Positions 17,474-27,745 are shown, counted from the stretch's first letter. The stretch: 64,000 nucleotides of DNA from Gimesia algae (GCF_007746795.1 NZ_CP036343.1:5369357-5433356), one strand, 5' to 3'. Notes: generated by a model from the sequence alone, not told the origin. A program made the numbers and translations.

Positions 17474-18364
17474 TTAACACAAACTTACTTCCTCCCGAAC
17501 AGTTTCGGGAAGCATTAACACTGCTCCCAGGAAGAAGCAGACCGCGCCTTGCAGTGTCAGTGCCACCGACAGGGTGTCTCGCCATGGCGCAACTGGGGTG
17601 GGCAGTGATATCGCCAGGAGCGCGGAAATCATAAAGCCAATACATCCCAGTAGATTGATCAACACAATCCACCAGGACAGATTTCCCGGCTGCCAGGCCC
17701 AGTAACGATGCCCGGTCTCAATAAAAGCCAGATAGCCCGACGTCAGAAACAGAATCGAACCCCCGAAATTCGGAATCCAGACCAGCAAATCGGTCTTGAA
17801 CCAGGACAGGGACGGCTGCATTGCATCAAAGGTATTAATATTGAACAGAATCGTTCCGGCAAACTGCAGGGCACAACTCAGCCAGCCTGCGCTGGCCGGT
17901 TTCCAGCCGAACAATTTCAGACGCCCCGATTGTTCCTGTTCTTCATCGGGAAGTGCACCTGAATTCGCTGCCTGAAACAGCTGCAGGTAAGCCGCTGTCG
18001 TAAAGGGGATCGAACCGCAAAAGTAAATCGCATTGACCTGAGAGGGAGCCAGAGAAAGTGCTGCAGCCAGATCAGGAGCGAGAATCAGGATACTGGCGAT
18101 CGCAAACAGAGACGCTCCCACAGCAAAGACAGCACCAATCCACCAGTTCAATTCGTGTGGCATCCACAGACAGCGGAGTAACAGCTTGCCGACCGCTTCG
18201 ATCAGACCGATTTCCCGGGCAATCAGATTCTTACGATGTTTGCGCGAGAGCCATTCCTGAATTGAGCCATTCGCGTGGCGAAACAGCCGGTGCGTAATAA
18301 ACGGAGGCGGCCCATCCGACTTGATACATTCCCATCCCTGTCCATTCTGGCGGCGTTCTTCCAT
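17474..18364 (-). CDS. Multi-pass membrane protein, possibly YrhK-like
   Basis: This 296-residue protein has a charged N-terminal stretch of about 70 residues and then eight membrane segments in pairs. Segments such as LNWWIGAVFAVGASLFAIASI, FGGSILFLTSGYLAFIE and LSWWIVLINLLGCIGFMISAL repeat a W-x(3)-G-x(2)-F-x(2)-S/G pattern that resembles the short YrhK membrane domain, here apparently several copies. The likeness is weak. No catalytic residues stand out. It is probably transcribed alone; the function is unknown. Confidence 0.7.
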   Translation of the reverse strand: MEERRQNGQGWECIKSDGPPPFITHRLFRHANGSIQEWLSRKHRKNLIAREIGLIEAVGKLLLRCLWMPHELNWWIGAVFAVGASLFAIASILILAPDLAAALSLAPSQVNAIYFCGSIPFTTAAYLQLFQAANSGALPDEEQEQSGRLKLFGWKPASAGWLSCALQFAGTILFNINTFDAMQPSLSWFKTDLLVWIPNFGGSILFLTSGYLAFIETGHRYWAWQPGNLSWWIVLINLLGCIGFMISALLAISLPTPVAPWRDTLSVALTLQGAVCFFLGAVLMLPETVREEVSLC

Positions 18365-18609
18365 GTCGGTTTTCTATTGGAGACTGATCAGCAAAGAATT
18401 TTTGGATTAGATTGAAGAAACGAAATCGATGGAATTTCTTACCCGAACGCAGACAAGAGGATTTGCGACTCTCTTAAAGAATATCACCTGGAGAGAAGAT
18501 TTTCACTCCAGAACGTGACAGCTCTTCAAATGGATTTCTGAGTGCGCAGAGCTGATGAAACAGAAGATCGCGCAGATCATTTCTACCACTTGCACATTTA
18601 CCATCCCGA

Positions 18610-21600
18610 TCAGGAACGCTTCTTTAACCGTAGGGGCTTTTTCGCATCATAGAGTTTCTGGCGGTTCTGATAATTTCGTTTGAGACGATAGTTGCTTTCG
18701 CTCTCAATCGCATTTTGATTGTACTCTTTCGCCTTACTAAACTCTTTGAGTTCGGCATAAGCGGCTGCCAGTAACGCCATGTTACTCGATTTTTTTTCGG
18801 TCAGGAGTCGGGCTGCCTGTCGGGCATGGTCAAATGCCCGTTTGCCGTTCCGTGCTTTGTTATCCGCACTGGCAGCCAGCAGTAATGCAGCTTTCTGATG
18901 TGCAAAGTAGTTTTTCGAATCCAGCTGCGCTGCCTGCTCATAATCTTTGATGGCAGCCTGATCTTTGCCCGTCGATTCCAGGAATTCGCCACGACTCATC
19001 CAGACTTCCGGCACCTGCGGCGAAAGTTCGATTGCTTTGTCAAAGTCCTGCTGTGCCAGATCGCGTTTTTTCAAGGTCGCATGCAAATGGCCCCGCTTGA
19101 CCAGTACCAGACTTGATTCGGGGAACCGTTCAGCCGCCCGATTCAACGTCACCAGTTCCAGATCACGATTCTTATGGTATCCGTAAGCATGCACTCGATC
19201 TAACAGCCTCGGTAACTCTGCCGGGGTATTCTCTGGTTTTTTCGTGTCGGCAGGCTGCGGTTTATTCTTCATTTTAAGCAGTGTAAACGCCGCCAGCCGG
19301 GCGGTTTTCTGTTCCTGATCGCCTGAATCCACTGCCTGCTGCAGATACTGGATGGCCAGCTTGTGCTGCTTTTTCTGCAGTAAGGCTTTGCCGATAAAGT
19401 ATCGAAAGTTGGTGCGGATCTGTTGATTAGGTGGCTGCTGCAGATACCAGTCGATCACTTCGGCGGACGGAATGTCACTCCCGGTCAGAATCTGTTTGAA
19501 AAGCAGGACCTGTTTGATCTGCGGAACATGATATCTTTTGCCCTGGGCACGAAATTCAATCTGAATCGCTTTCGAGAGATATTCGTCCCGCTCCTTCGTC
19601 AGCCCCAGTTCGTCTGCCAGCAACGCAGCCATGACCGCCGGAAACGCATCCGCCACGAATTCGTATTCCTCTGCGGAATAGTTCCAGACTTTCATAGCGG
19701 TTCGTGGATTGTTTTCCAGAATCAGATAGCAGCCGACTTCAAAGAGTTGACCATAAATCAACTGGTCCGCCACCAGATGACGATTATCGGGCAGTGGCAC
19801 ATTGGAATAATATTCCAGCACAGGCTTCAGTCGGTCTTGAAGCGGACCGGGAGGTTCCAGACCCTGTGAGCGGCACCAGGCGTGAAAATTAAATTGATTG
19901 TTATAGCGGAGCGACTCCTGTTTTCGCAGCTCGAAAGCACTGTCCAGATCGCCCAGCAGTCGATGACATTCCGCTCCTATTCTTAACCCCCGGCTGGAAT
20001 TACTTTTCGCTACCAGTTCAGCATAGGACAAAGCCTGCTGATAATCTCCCTGTCGTATATAATATTTCGCGATCTCGGCCTGCTGATGCCGCTTCTGCAG
20101 CGATCTTTTGTCTGCCAGTTTGAGCGCTTCCTTGAGCAGTTTCAATTCCAGTTCCGCGTTCTCCTGAACCCGGGCCAGATTAATTAATGGCTGAATATTT
20201 TCATAGGAAGGTTCCTGATTGTACATTGTCTGATAGATAGATTCGGCGCGGGGATAATCAAACCTGAGCAGATACTGCTGTGCAATCGCATGAATCAGCA
20301 GATCGGCATCAGCATATTCCTTGAGCAGTTCAGGGATTCGCTGCTGGTTCTGCTCCCAGTTGTAAGTCAGTTCCTGCATGATCGTATAAGGCGCATGCGG
20401 ACTGACGGCTTTCAGATAGGGAACCCACTGCTGTTTTTCCGCTTCGGGGACTGCATGGTCAATCGCGTAAGCCAGTTCAGAAATCACGTGACCGGCATTG
20501 CGAATAAAGGTAGGAGACCGAACCGATTCCAATGGTTCGTCAGGCAGGCTGATCTGACGATCTCGCACCAGAATGGGATACGTTGCCGGCGTCCAGTATT
20601 GTCCCGGCACAAAACGCAATTCGGAAAACGCGTCAGTCGCGACCGCTTGCTGCCAGGCAAAGCTCTGCAGAAACGGTTTGAAGGGATGCTTTGCGAGCGA
20701 CTTCAAAAACAGATCGAGAATCGAGTCCGCATTCACAGCCCTCAGTTCCTGATAGCGACTGATTAAATCCCAGGCCTGCAGCATCGTCAGTTCCTGCACC
20801 GTACTTGCCAGCATCGAAAAGGAGGGCTCGTTTTTTTCATCCCGACTGGTTCCCATGGCATGCAGATCAGCCACGATGGAATCGCGACTCTTAATCAGGT
20901 TTGGCAGTTTGGTCCCGGTTCTTTCCGGCAGCATTCTCAAAACATTTTTTTCTTCAATATAACCAAATGCGTAGTTAATCAGGTCCTCGTTTGCATCATG
21001 AATCATCGCCAGACTCTGGCCATCACTGATGGTTCTGGGTCTGGTATAAAATGCCCGGGGGGAGCGGGAATCCTGTGCCAGATAGGCATCGACGGCTGCG
21101 TTCTTCTGTTGAGTTGTACCGAAATAAGTCGCCTTTAACAGGTTAAGATATCGTCGAAGCAGTTCATTCTCCGGGCTTAACTTCTTGCCTTCCAGACGCT
21201 TATTGTCGTACAGACAGTGCGCTTCAATCACAGGCAACCACTGCGGGGACTCATTCACCTTTGGCTGGAGAGCGGACGCCGTTTCCAGATCTTTCAGCGC
21301 CATCCGATCCAGGCCGACTAAGGTGCGCACCAATGCGCGGTACGAAAACGCATAGGCTTTGTGCGGACACTTGATCTGCAGTCGCTCCGCATACAATAAC
21401 CCGCGTGCTTTGGCCGCCAGGGGAATCAGGCTCCAGTACTGTTCCGTCAACGTCCCGTATAAAGCATAACTTTGCGCGAGAGTCGCCAGCCGCTCCGGAG
21501 ACTCCCCCTGCTCGTTGATCTCGCGGTGCGTGTCGATCAATCGGGTGAATTGTTGCCGATAATTTAATTTTTCCGGCTTGATAAACAGAGGCTGATACCG

Positions 21601-22308
21601 TGAAAGTTCAGTCGTCGCTGCTTTTCGTTTCAGCGGAATGTAACCCGCCTGCTGCAGGAGGTCTTTAAACCAGGTGTGCGAGTATTCTTCGGCTAAGCGG
21701 GCTACATCAGTCAGCGGAGTGCGATTGGTCATTTTTAGATCCCGCTTCTCAATCAGCTTTTCTGTGTCACCGTCCCGCTGCATGACCTGAACAATATATC
21801 GGCTTCTGCGATTAAGGGTGACATGCACATTGAAAACCGGAACATCCCCTGCGTCTTGTGGTGGGAGCGGTTCTCCCAGAGAGGCATCACGTGTCCGATA
21901 GCCCATTTCCTCGCGTGCCGCGATCAGAAAGGCCTGCCGAAACAGCTCTCGAACCAGAATACTGGGGACCCGGATATTTGAATCCTGTTTCTGCAGATCC
22001 AGATAAACCGGCTGATTCAGTGCCGCTGCCGAAAGTTTCTGACTCGCGCCTGCAACTGAAGAATATAGCCCGGACAAGAAGAGAAAACAGACCAGTAGCA
22101 TCCCGGCCCAGATTATTCGCAGCTTCGCTAAGGGCTGCCGAAAACAAACGCTCGAATTGAAAAAGTAAACCCGGTTAAAATAAGCGAAATACTGCATGCG
22201 AAGACCCACGATTAATACAATGTTACATCTGCCGATTGAGTCCCCCAACATAGCAGACATCAGTGCAGTATCCAACTCCAGACAGGCAAAAATAAGCCGT
22301 CGTTTCAT
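18610..22308 (-). CDS. Large TPR-repeat protein, exported or membrane-anchored
   Basis: This is a 1232-residue protein. One hydrophobic segment (IIWAGMLLVCFLFLSGLYSSVAG, about residues 65-88) is a signal peptide or anchor. The following 1100 residues are mostly helical and predicted to lie outside the cytoplasm. Tetratricopeptide repeats are clear toward the C-terminus, for example SLVLVKRGHLHATLKKRDLA, EVWMSRGEFLESTGKDQAA and NYFAHQKAALLLAAS, ending in a basic tail (KKPLRLKKRS). TPR arrays bind partner proteins; the partner is unknown. The start is uncertain. ATG 22308 gives the longest form, ATG 22197 is an alternative, and a start close to the hydrophobic segment would make a conventional signal. 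Confidence 0.85.
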   Translation of the reverse strand: MKRRLIFACLELDTALMSAMLGDSIGRCNIVLIVGLRMQYFAYFNRVYFFNSSVCFRQPLAKLRIIWAGMLLVCFLFLSGLYSSVAGASQKLSAAALNQPVYLDLQKQDSNIRVPSILVRELFRQAFLIAAREEMGYRTRDASLGEPLPPQDAGDVPVFNVHVTLNRRSRYIVQVMQRDGDTEKLIEKRDLKMTNRTPLTDVARLAEEYSHTWFKDLLQQAGYIPLKRKAATTELSRYQPLFIKPEKLNYRQQFTRLIDTHREINEQGESPERLATLAQSYALYGTLTEQYWSLIPLAAKARGLLYAERLQIKCPHKAYAFSYRALVRTLVGLDRMALKDLETASALQPKVNESPQWLPVIEAHCLYDNKRLEGKKLSPENELLRRYLNLLKATYFGTTQQKNAAVDAYLAQDSRSPRAFYTRPRTISDGQSLAMIHDANEDLINYAFGYIEEKNVLRMLPERTGTKLPNLIKSRDSIVADLHAMGTSRDEKNEPSFSMLASTVQELTMLQAWDLISRYQELRAVNADSILDLFLKSLAKHPFKPFLQSFAWQQAVATDAFSELRFVPGQYWTPATYPILVRDRQISLPDEPLESVRSPTFIRNAGHVISELAYAIDHAVPEAEKQQWVPYLKAVSPHAPYTIMQELTYNWEQNQQRIPELLKEYADADLLIHAIAQQYLLRFDYPRAESIYQTMYNQEPSYENIQPLINLARVQENAELELKLLKEALKLADKRSLQKRHQQAEIAKYYIRQGDYQQALSYAELVAKSNSSRGLRIGAECHRLLGDLDSAFELRKQESLRYNNQFNFHAWCRSQGLEPPGPLQDRLKPVLEYYSNVPLPDNRHLVADQLIYGQLFEVGCYLILENNPRTAMKVWNYSAEEYEFVADAFPAVMAALLADELGLTKERDEYLSKAIQIEFRAQGKRYHVPQIKQVLLFKQILTGSDIPSAEVIDWYLQQPPNQQIRTNFRYFIGKALLQKKQHKLAIQYLQQAVDSGDQEQKTARLAAFTLLKMKNKPQPADTKKPENTPAELPRLLDRVHAYGYHKNRDLELVTLNRAAERFPESSLVLVKRGHLHATLKKRDLAQQDFDKAIELSPQVPEVWMSRGEFLESTGKDQAAIKDYEQAAQLDSKNYFAHQKAALLLAASADNKARNGKRAFDHARQAARLLTEKKSSNMALLAAAYAELKEFSKAKEYNQNAIESESNYRLKRNYQNRQKLYDAKKPLRLKKRS

Positions 22309-22830
22309 TTTTTCAGCTGGGCAGGAAACCGTTTTTACGGGTAAGCGTTCGCAGCCGATGCACTAAACTCCGGAACTATTCGACCAATGCCATTTCGCAA
22401 AATGGGTCCATTTTCAGGACAGCCCGCGACAGCATCTCAACAGACCCCGATTCGACAGGCCGCTTCGAGCAAAGGCCTGGCAGAAACGGCATCAGAGTTT
22501 CACTCCGAATGCACGAAGCCATCAACCGGAAGGACGTCTGGCTTTCACACCTATGCACTTTAGCGGGCAGCCCTTCGGTCAATTTTACGCAGAAATTTAG
22601 ACGATTCGAATCGGCTCACGTATCTGATTGTGTATGTCGCTGTCACGACGAGACCTGATTTGACACAGATTAATTCAGGTTTTAGGATGAAGCATCGGTA
22701 GTTCAACCCCGTTTTACCCTGGCCGAACTCGCAAGAGATTGGGTCGTCGCCCGCAAAGCGAAGCAGTCCGAAGTGTTGCTACATTGGCAACGGATTCTCC
22801 AACTATAACAAGACTGAAAGTAGATATCCC
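22309..22830. other. Intergenic region between divergent TPR and triple-trypsin genes
   Basis: No gene is supported here. Both flanking genes point away from it, so promoters for both must lie here, but I cannot single out a strong -35/-10 pair. Confidence 0.4.
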
Positions 22831-25215
22831 ATGAGAGTTCACAGCTTTCCTTTTCGACTTACAGCCTGTTGGGGACTCCTGCTGATCTCTGCGGTCACCT
22901 GCCTCACAGCGGAATGGGTACACGCTGCTGATACAAAACGCATCGTCACTGACGAAAAGGCGAACGCGATCTCTGCCGCGATGGAATCGTCTTTAGCAGG
23001 TCTGCCAAAACTCTACGCGTCAGTCAGCCCGTCGGTCGTGCGCGTCGAAACGGAGCAGAACAACAACCTGACCGGGGTCATCGTATCATCAGACGGACAT
23101 CTCCTGGTGGGGAATGGGTTCAGTGTGGTGAATGGGAGCGGATCGATTGACGTGAAAGTCCATTTGAGCGATGGCCGTACCGTCACCGCGACGGCTGCCG
23201 GTTGGTCGATTGAATGGAGACTCGCCGTGATGAAGATCAACGCAGCAGGCCCCTGGCCGGCGATCGAAGTGGGCTCAACAAAGGAACTGAATGCCGGAGA
23301 ACCCTGTCTCGTGATCGGCTACTCACGGCGCGGCGACATGAAATATGATTCGTCACCAGCGGCAAGGTTTGGGCTCATTGACCGTAGCGTACCTGCCCGC
23401 TGGTTCACAACAACGTGTTTTCCGGGATCTTTCGAGTACCCGGCCGTTGTGGGAATGGATGGCCGCCTGCTGGGAGTGGATAGCGGCAAAACGGGAACAC
23501 AGAACCACGCGACCGCTGTCGATGTATTTGTCGCCCATCGCAATGACCTGTTTGCGGGAAAGAACCTCGATTGGGTGCGGTTTCCGCCCGCTCCTGATTC
23601 GGTCTATCGCACTGGTGTGGGCGACCACCCTGAGCTGCTGAGAATGAGGAAGACGGATGATGTCCTGGGTAAAGCAAAGCCGCCGACGCGCATGAGCGAT
23701 GCGCAGTTGTCAAAGGTCAGGCAGATTGCGAAGCAAACAACGGTGCGACTGGTCTCGAAAGATCAACGTACCTACGACGGAGAAGATGATGCTCGCTGGA
23801 GCGGCGTGATTGTCTCTGAGGACGGCTACACCCTGACTTGTGCTCACGCCGGTCAGTTGCCGGGGGAACGGTTCACAGTTCGTCTGTCGGACGGTCGCGA
23901 TGCTGAAGGTGTCGCGTTGGGCAGCAATCCGATCACGGATATCGGTCTGGTGAAGATCACAACACCGGGTGCGTGGCCATTCGCAAAGATTGCCGCGTCG
24001 TCGACATTGAAACCGGGCGATCCGCTCGTTGTCGCCGGGTATCCAGCCGTGGATGCGCAGGGGAACTGGACTACAGAACGATTACCAAAGATCGACGTCA
24101 CGGCAGTGGAACATCCGCTGTACCTGTTGTGGTACCGTGAATTCAACAACCGACTCGATTATTTGGGTCAAGGTGGAATGTCTGGAGGAGGTGTATTCAA
24201 TGAACACGGTTGCTATGTCGCTGTTTACCAGGGATCAGGGAACGCGCGGTCCGAAGTCGCCCGGCTGCAATGGGATGACTTGCAGCGAATTGAGTCGATC
24301 GACACTGCGATTGGATTGCCACATCCATTGCGTAAACGATTCGTCGCGCCGAGTAAGGCGGTTGCTCAATCGGTCGTGGAACTGTTAGTGGATTCCAAAC
24401 CGGTCAGCAGCGGAACCATCTTGGACGCTGACGGATGGATTCTCACCAAGGCGAGTGTCCTGGACGGAAAGGTGAGTTGCCGCTTGTCCGACCAGTCTGT
24501 CGTCGTCGCCGAAAAACGGGCTGAGTCACAAGCGCATGACCTCGCCTTGTTGAAAGTCGACGCAAGCGACCTGACTACGGCCACGTTTTCCGACCAGGAG
24601 CCACCAGCGATGACACAACTCTTGTGTGCAGTGGGCCCACGACCGATGCTCAACCCGGGAATCGTGTCGGTCGAAACGCGCGCGATCCCACCCGAACCGC
24701 GGTGGAAGGGGGGCGCCACAGAAGAGACACCAGACGGCGTGAAGTTATCCCGATCGAGAGACCTGCATTTAAGCGGGACGAAGCTCCGGCGCGGTGACAT
24801 CATTGTTTCCCTCAACGGTCATGCGACTCCCGATGTTGCCGCGTTGACTCAAGTATTAGAAACAAAGCTCGCCGGGTACTGCACCGGAGATCTGGCTTCG
24901 GTCGCACTGCGCCGCAAAGGTGAAGCGATGAACGTACTGACAACTCTGCCGCCGACCACCGGCGCGAATTATTGGATAATGGACTCGCGTGACACACCGA
25001 GGCGATCCGGCTTCGCTGCGGTCTTTGATACCGACATTGAACTTCCCCAGCCAGAAGTGGGCTGTCCCGTGATTGACGTGGAAGGCCGCATTCGCGGTAT
25101 CGCTATCGCCAGTCGAGGCCACGTCGAAACACGACGTGGCCTGACTTCCGTATTGCCGAGTCACATCGTCAAACGCGTGATACAACAACTCATGGCTGAG
25201 GCAACCTCCCCATAA
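22831..25215 (+). CDS. Exported protein with three tandem trypsin-like domains, only the middle one intact
   Basis: This 794-residue protein has a signal peptide (TACWGLLLISAVTCLTAEWVHA). Three HtrA-like (S1C) domains follow. Domain 1 (about 55-245) has lost all triad residues: GNGFSVV stands where NAHVV is expected, RLAVMKI replaces DLAVLKI, and no GxSGG is present. Domain 2 (about 290-500) has TCAHAG (H339), TDIGLVKI (D370) and GGMSGGG (S451), a complete triad. Domain 3 (about 505 to the end) keeps D570 (HDLALLKV), but His is replaced (TKASVL) and the Ser loop reads GCPVIDVEG. A PDZ-like stretch (LRRGDIIVSLNGHATPDVAAL, split by no stop) is embedded within domain 3. Degenerate copies probably serve as substrate-binding or regulatory modules. 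A periplasmic protein quality-control role is inferred. Confidence 0.88.
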   Translation: MRVHSFPFRLTACWGLLLISAVTCLTAEWVHAADTKRIVTDEKANAISAAMESSLAGLPKLYASVSPSVVRVETEQNNNLTGVIVSSDGHLLVGNGFSVVNGSGSIDVKVHLSDGRTVTATAAGWSIEWRLAVMKINAAGPWPAIEVGSTKELNAGEPCLVIGYSRRGDMKYDSSPAARFGLIDRSVPARWFTTTCFPGSFEYPAVVGMDGRLLGVDSGKTGTQNHATAVDVFVAHRNDLFAGKNLDWVRFPPAPDSVYRTGVGDHPELLRMRKTDDVLGKAKPPTRMSDAQLSKVRQIAKQTTVRLVSKDQRTYDGEDDARWSGVIVSEDGYTLTCAHAGQLPGERFTVRLSDGRDAEGVALGSNPITDIGLVKITTPGAWPFAKIAASSTLKPGDPLVVAGYPAVDAQGNWTTERLPKIDVTAVEHPLYLLWYREFNNRLDYLGQGGMSGGGVFNEHGCYVAVYQGSGNARSEVARLQWDDLQRIESIDTAIGLPHPLRKRFVAPSKAVAQSVVELLVDSKPVSSGTILDADGWILTKASVLDGKVSCRLSDQSVVVAEKRAESQAHDLALLKVDASDLTTATFSDQEPPAMTQLLCAVGPRPMLNPGIVSVETRAIPPEPRWKGGATEETPDGVKLSRSRDLHLSGTKLRRGDIIVSLNGHATPDVAALTQVLETKLAGYCTGDLASVALRRKGEAMNVLTTLPPTTGANYWIMDSRDTPRRSGFAAVFDTDIELPQPEVGCPVIDVEGRIRGIAIASRGHVETRRGLTSVLPSHIVKRVIQQLMAEATSP

Positions 25216-25863
25216 CGGTCCTGTAGCATTCTTCCGTACGGGGATTCATTGAGGTACAGTGCAGCCACTGACCCCTTGATTAAATTCTTGCGTCCCGACC
25301 TTTTTTTGAGTCGAAGATTACAGTGAGTAGCCTTCACTGGAACGATGACGAGTCACTCCTGGCAAAGCGGCCGACTTGTTGTACGCTCAAAACCATGAAT
25401 CAACCGAATCCATTTTAGGAAATGAATTCTTGTCCCAGGTCTGAGACCGATACGACGAGACAGCGAAAACGATCTGGTTTTCGGGACAGGGCTCCCACAA
25501 CCGAGACCGAAATTTGATTTTTTGACCAGGATTCCGGACCTGTGATTCACACGGCAGTACTGTCAACAACAGGCGACACCTGTCTGCGCCACTTTACACC
25601 CACGACATCATGTTCAAAATGAGATCTGTACTTAAACCGGAGAGATCCTGAAAAATACGCAGCAGCCCCAATCAGGCAAAGAATGCAAGTAACCGGTTGT
25701 CAATTCTACTGCCGCCCGGAACTGCAACCGCTGGCTGTAGAAAGGAGATATTCTCTGGGCAAGTGCCAGATAGTATGGAGCCAGCGGTAAAGCAGGGAAT
25801 TTCAACCACGATTGAATTCTGGATGACATTCTGATGACTGCACGTCACGAAATCTGTTTTGTG
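25216..25863. other. 650-base gene-poor stretch
   Basis: I see no gene. A small hairpin (CGAAAAC / GTTTTCG, near 25466-25485) and scattered T-runs are present, without a pattern I can interpret. Open frames on the minus strand (25353-25569, 25632-25829) lack ribosome binding sites. Confidence 0.4.
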
Positions 25864-26148
25864 TTAAGGGGTTATTTCGATGTGCAGTAAATCCGGAACC
25901 AGCAGTAAAGCCAGCAGTAAGAGCAGGAAAGGAGTGATTCCCATCAATAACATGATCAGAATCAGTCTGGTGATCATGGATGATTCCGCCTGACTCGATT
26001 CCCTGTCTTCAACGCAGGGCTGAAGCTCTGTATTGGGAATTCCTTTCAGCGGTTCGTATGGCATCTGATTCTGTTGGTCGAACAGACCTTGCCGAAATCG
26101 TCTATTTTTGAAGATGGAATGGGTTTCCTGATTTGATTTCTTCAGCAT
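25864..26148 (-). CDS. Small tail-anchored membrane protein
   Basis: A 94-residue product is obtained if translation begins at ATG 26148, which has AGGAG eight bases upstream. The longer frame to 26238 has no such site. The N-terminal 60 residues are polar and rich in Q, N and E. The C-terminus is a long hydrophobic run (LILIMLLMGITPFLLLLLAL and beyond) followed by only about ten residues, so the protein is a C-tail anchor. No family is recognised. It lies divergently 336 bases from the NsrR-type gene and could share its regulatory region, which is inference. Confidence 0.6.
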   Translation of the reverse strand: MLKKSNQETHSIFKNRRFRQGLFDQQNQMPYEPLKGIPNTELQPCVEDRESSQAESSMITRLILIMLLMGITPFLLLLLALLLVPDLLHIEITP

Positions 26149-26406
26149 GCTCACTACTCCTGTATCGAAGGCATCCGTTGATAGGAAACATGAGTGGTCC
26201 ATTTCCTGTGGAGAGCAAAATCCGAACCAATGCGTCAAAATAACTTGAAATTAGAGCACGCTATTCCATTCATATGACAGGTACAAATCGTGCGTGGGTA
26301 CTCTTACTCTAAATAAATATGCTGATCTCAACTGAAAGGTTTTGTACGCCGTATTCAAAATCCAACCCTGTCTTCTTCACTTTAATTTCCAAGGAAAGAG
26401 TTTTTG

Positions 26407-26435
26407 TTGACAAACCGGACCATTGGGTCTATATT
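26407..26435 (+). promoter_or_regulatory. Sigma-70-type promoter of the NsrR-like gene
   Basis: TTGACA (26407-26412) and TATATT (26430-26435) are separated by exactly 17 bases. The NsrR-like operator begins seven bases after the -10 box, so it covers the expected transcription start. Confidence 0.7.
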
Positions 26436-26441
26436 CGGTAT

Positions 26442-26464
26442 AAGATGTATTACTTATACATGTT
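26442..26464. promoter_or_regulatory. NsrR-type operator (11-1-11 palindrome)
   Basis: The left arm AAGATGTATTA and right arm TTATACATGTT are separated by a single C. Nine of eleven positions are complementary. The half-site AAGATGYATT is the known NsrR consensus half-site (ATGYAT core). Its place over the start of transcription of the regulator's own gene predicts negative autoregulation. Confidence 0.75.
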
Positions 26465-26484
26465 TATAAATGCAGGACCGATTA

Positions 26485-26904
26485 ATGCAGCTTACCATGC
26501 AAACCGATTATGCTTTGCGAACCCTGATGTACCTGGCATCACAGGATGACCGGGCCACCGTTACTGATGTGGCAACGCTGTTTAGTATTTCTTCGCATCA
26601 TGTCGCCAAGGTGGTGAACCAGTTGTCGCGCCTGGGATATATTCGCAGTGTGCGTGGCATGGGAGGCGGAATAGAACTGGCAATCCCCCTGGAAGAGATT
26701 CGTCTGGGTGAAGTGATCGAACGCTTTGAAGGAAATCTGCATCTACTGGAATGCGTTGGCACTCAGAACGTTTGTGTGATTCAGCCGTTTTGTAAGCTTA
26801 AAGGGGTCCTGGCGGAGGCCGAACGGATTCAGTTGGATTATCTCAACAGTGTGACTCTGGCCGATGTTACACCATCGCGTCGACAGTTGAAAAGTATTTC
26901 TTAA
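26485..26904 (+). CDS. nsrR: Rrf2-family regulator, NsrR-like nitric-oxide sensor
   Basis: This 139-residue protein has the Rrf2 winged helix with recognition helix SISSHHVAKVVNQLSRLGYI and the wing RSVRGMGGGIELA. Three cysteines, C90, C97 and C103 (ECVGTQNVCVIQPFCKLKG), match the iron-sulfur ligands of NsrR; spacing is C-x6-C-x5-C against x4-5/x5 in characterised NsrRs. D8 (MQTDYA) corresponds to the Asp ligand known in Streptomyces NsrR. The end TLADVT is also typical. NsrR loses DNA binding when its cluster is nitrosylated. ATG 26485 is preferred because AGGA is seven bases upstream. A matching operator precedes it, so the NsrR assignment is stronger than IscR or RsrR. Confidence 0.85.
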   Translation: MQLTMQTDYALRTLMYLASQDDRATVTDVATLFSISSHHVAKVVNQLSRLGYIRSVRGMGGGIELAIPLEEIRLGEVIERFEGNLHLLECVGTQNVCVIQPFCKLKGVLAEAERIQLDYLNSVTLADVTPSRRQLKSIS

Positions 26905-27135
26905 CTCAGCCAGAACTGACACAGCAATCTCTCCTTCCCTCTTTTCTTTTAGCAGAAAGGAATATTCATGCACAAAAACAGAATTCGCTACCAGCCTCGC
27001 AGTGATGTTTCTGTTGATTCACACGTTCAATTCATCAAACGAAGACACCGGTCCCGGTTGTGATAAAAAAGTGTGTCATGTGTCATCCCCTTTATAAGAA
27101 GGTCAAAGCAGACCAGTCAAACGGAGTGATCAGCG

Positions 27136-27567
27136 ATGAGTTACCAATCAAGTGAGTATCTGGTTGAAAACTGGAATCAGGAACAGCTTGACCTTGAGTT
27201 AAGTGCGCCTCACCAAGCAGTCGGCGATGCCGTCATCTGCGTGGACCGGGACGGGATTCTGGTATTGTGGAATCCGGGAGCAGAGCGTCTGTTCGGTTTC
27301 TCCTCTCAGGAAGCGATCGGCGAGCCTCTTGATTTAATCATCCCTCACGCGTATCGCAAACCACACTGGGAAGGGTTTCATGCAGCCATGCGACAAAATC
27401 AGACTCGGCTGGGGACCAAAGTGATCAGGGTCCCCATGCTGCGAAAGGATAAAAGCCAGTTCCGCGGTGCGCTCACCGTTGGAATTGTGCGTGGTGAGAA
27501 TAACAGGATTGAACGAATCGGTGCCATGATTCGAGAAGAAACCGAGAATAAAGGCACTCAGGAATGA
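27136..27567 (+). CDS. Stand-alone PAS-domain protein
   Basis: This 143-residue protein is a single PAS fold: AVGDAVICVDRDGILVLWNPGAERLFGFSSQEAIGEPL is the N-terminal half, IIPHAYRKPHWEGFHAAM is the middle helix, and VPMLRKDKSQFRGALTVGIV and IGAMIREET form the closing strands. The H-x-x-x-x-x-H pattern in the middle (PHAYRKPHWEGF) offers possible heme ligands, as in some gas-sensing PAS proteins, but this is inference. There is no output domain, so it must act on a partner or simply bind a ligand. It lies 231 bases behind the NsrR-like gene with GGAG before its ATG. Confidence 0.8.
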   Translation: MSYQSSEYLVENWNQEQLDLELSAPHQAVGDAVICVDRDGILVLWNPGAERLFGFSSQEAIGEPLDLIIPHAYRKPHWEGFHAAMRQNQTRLGTKVIRVPMLRKDKSQFRGALTVGIVRGENNRIERIGAMIREETENKGTQE

Positions 27568-27745
27568 TGTTGGACGGGCCCACCACTCCCGTTAAATACA
27601 AAAACCAGCGTTGAGAGATTTTGGTTTCCCAAGCACTAAACGTGGATGAGGCCAGATGAAACAAGCGGGAGAGCAATTGTGAAGCTGCTCCGCCGCGAAT
27701 TTCAATCAGGCTCCTGCCTTATTATGTATCTCAGAAATCAGGACA

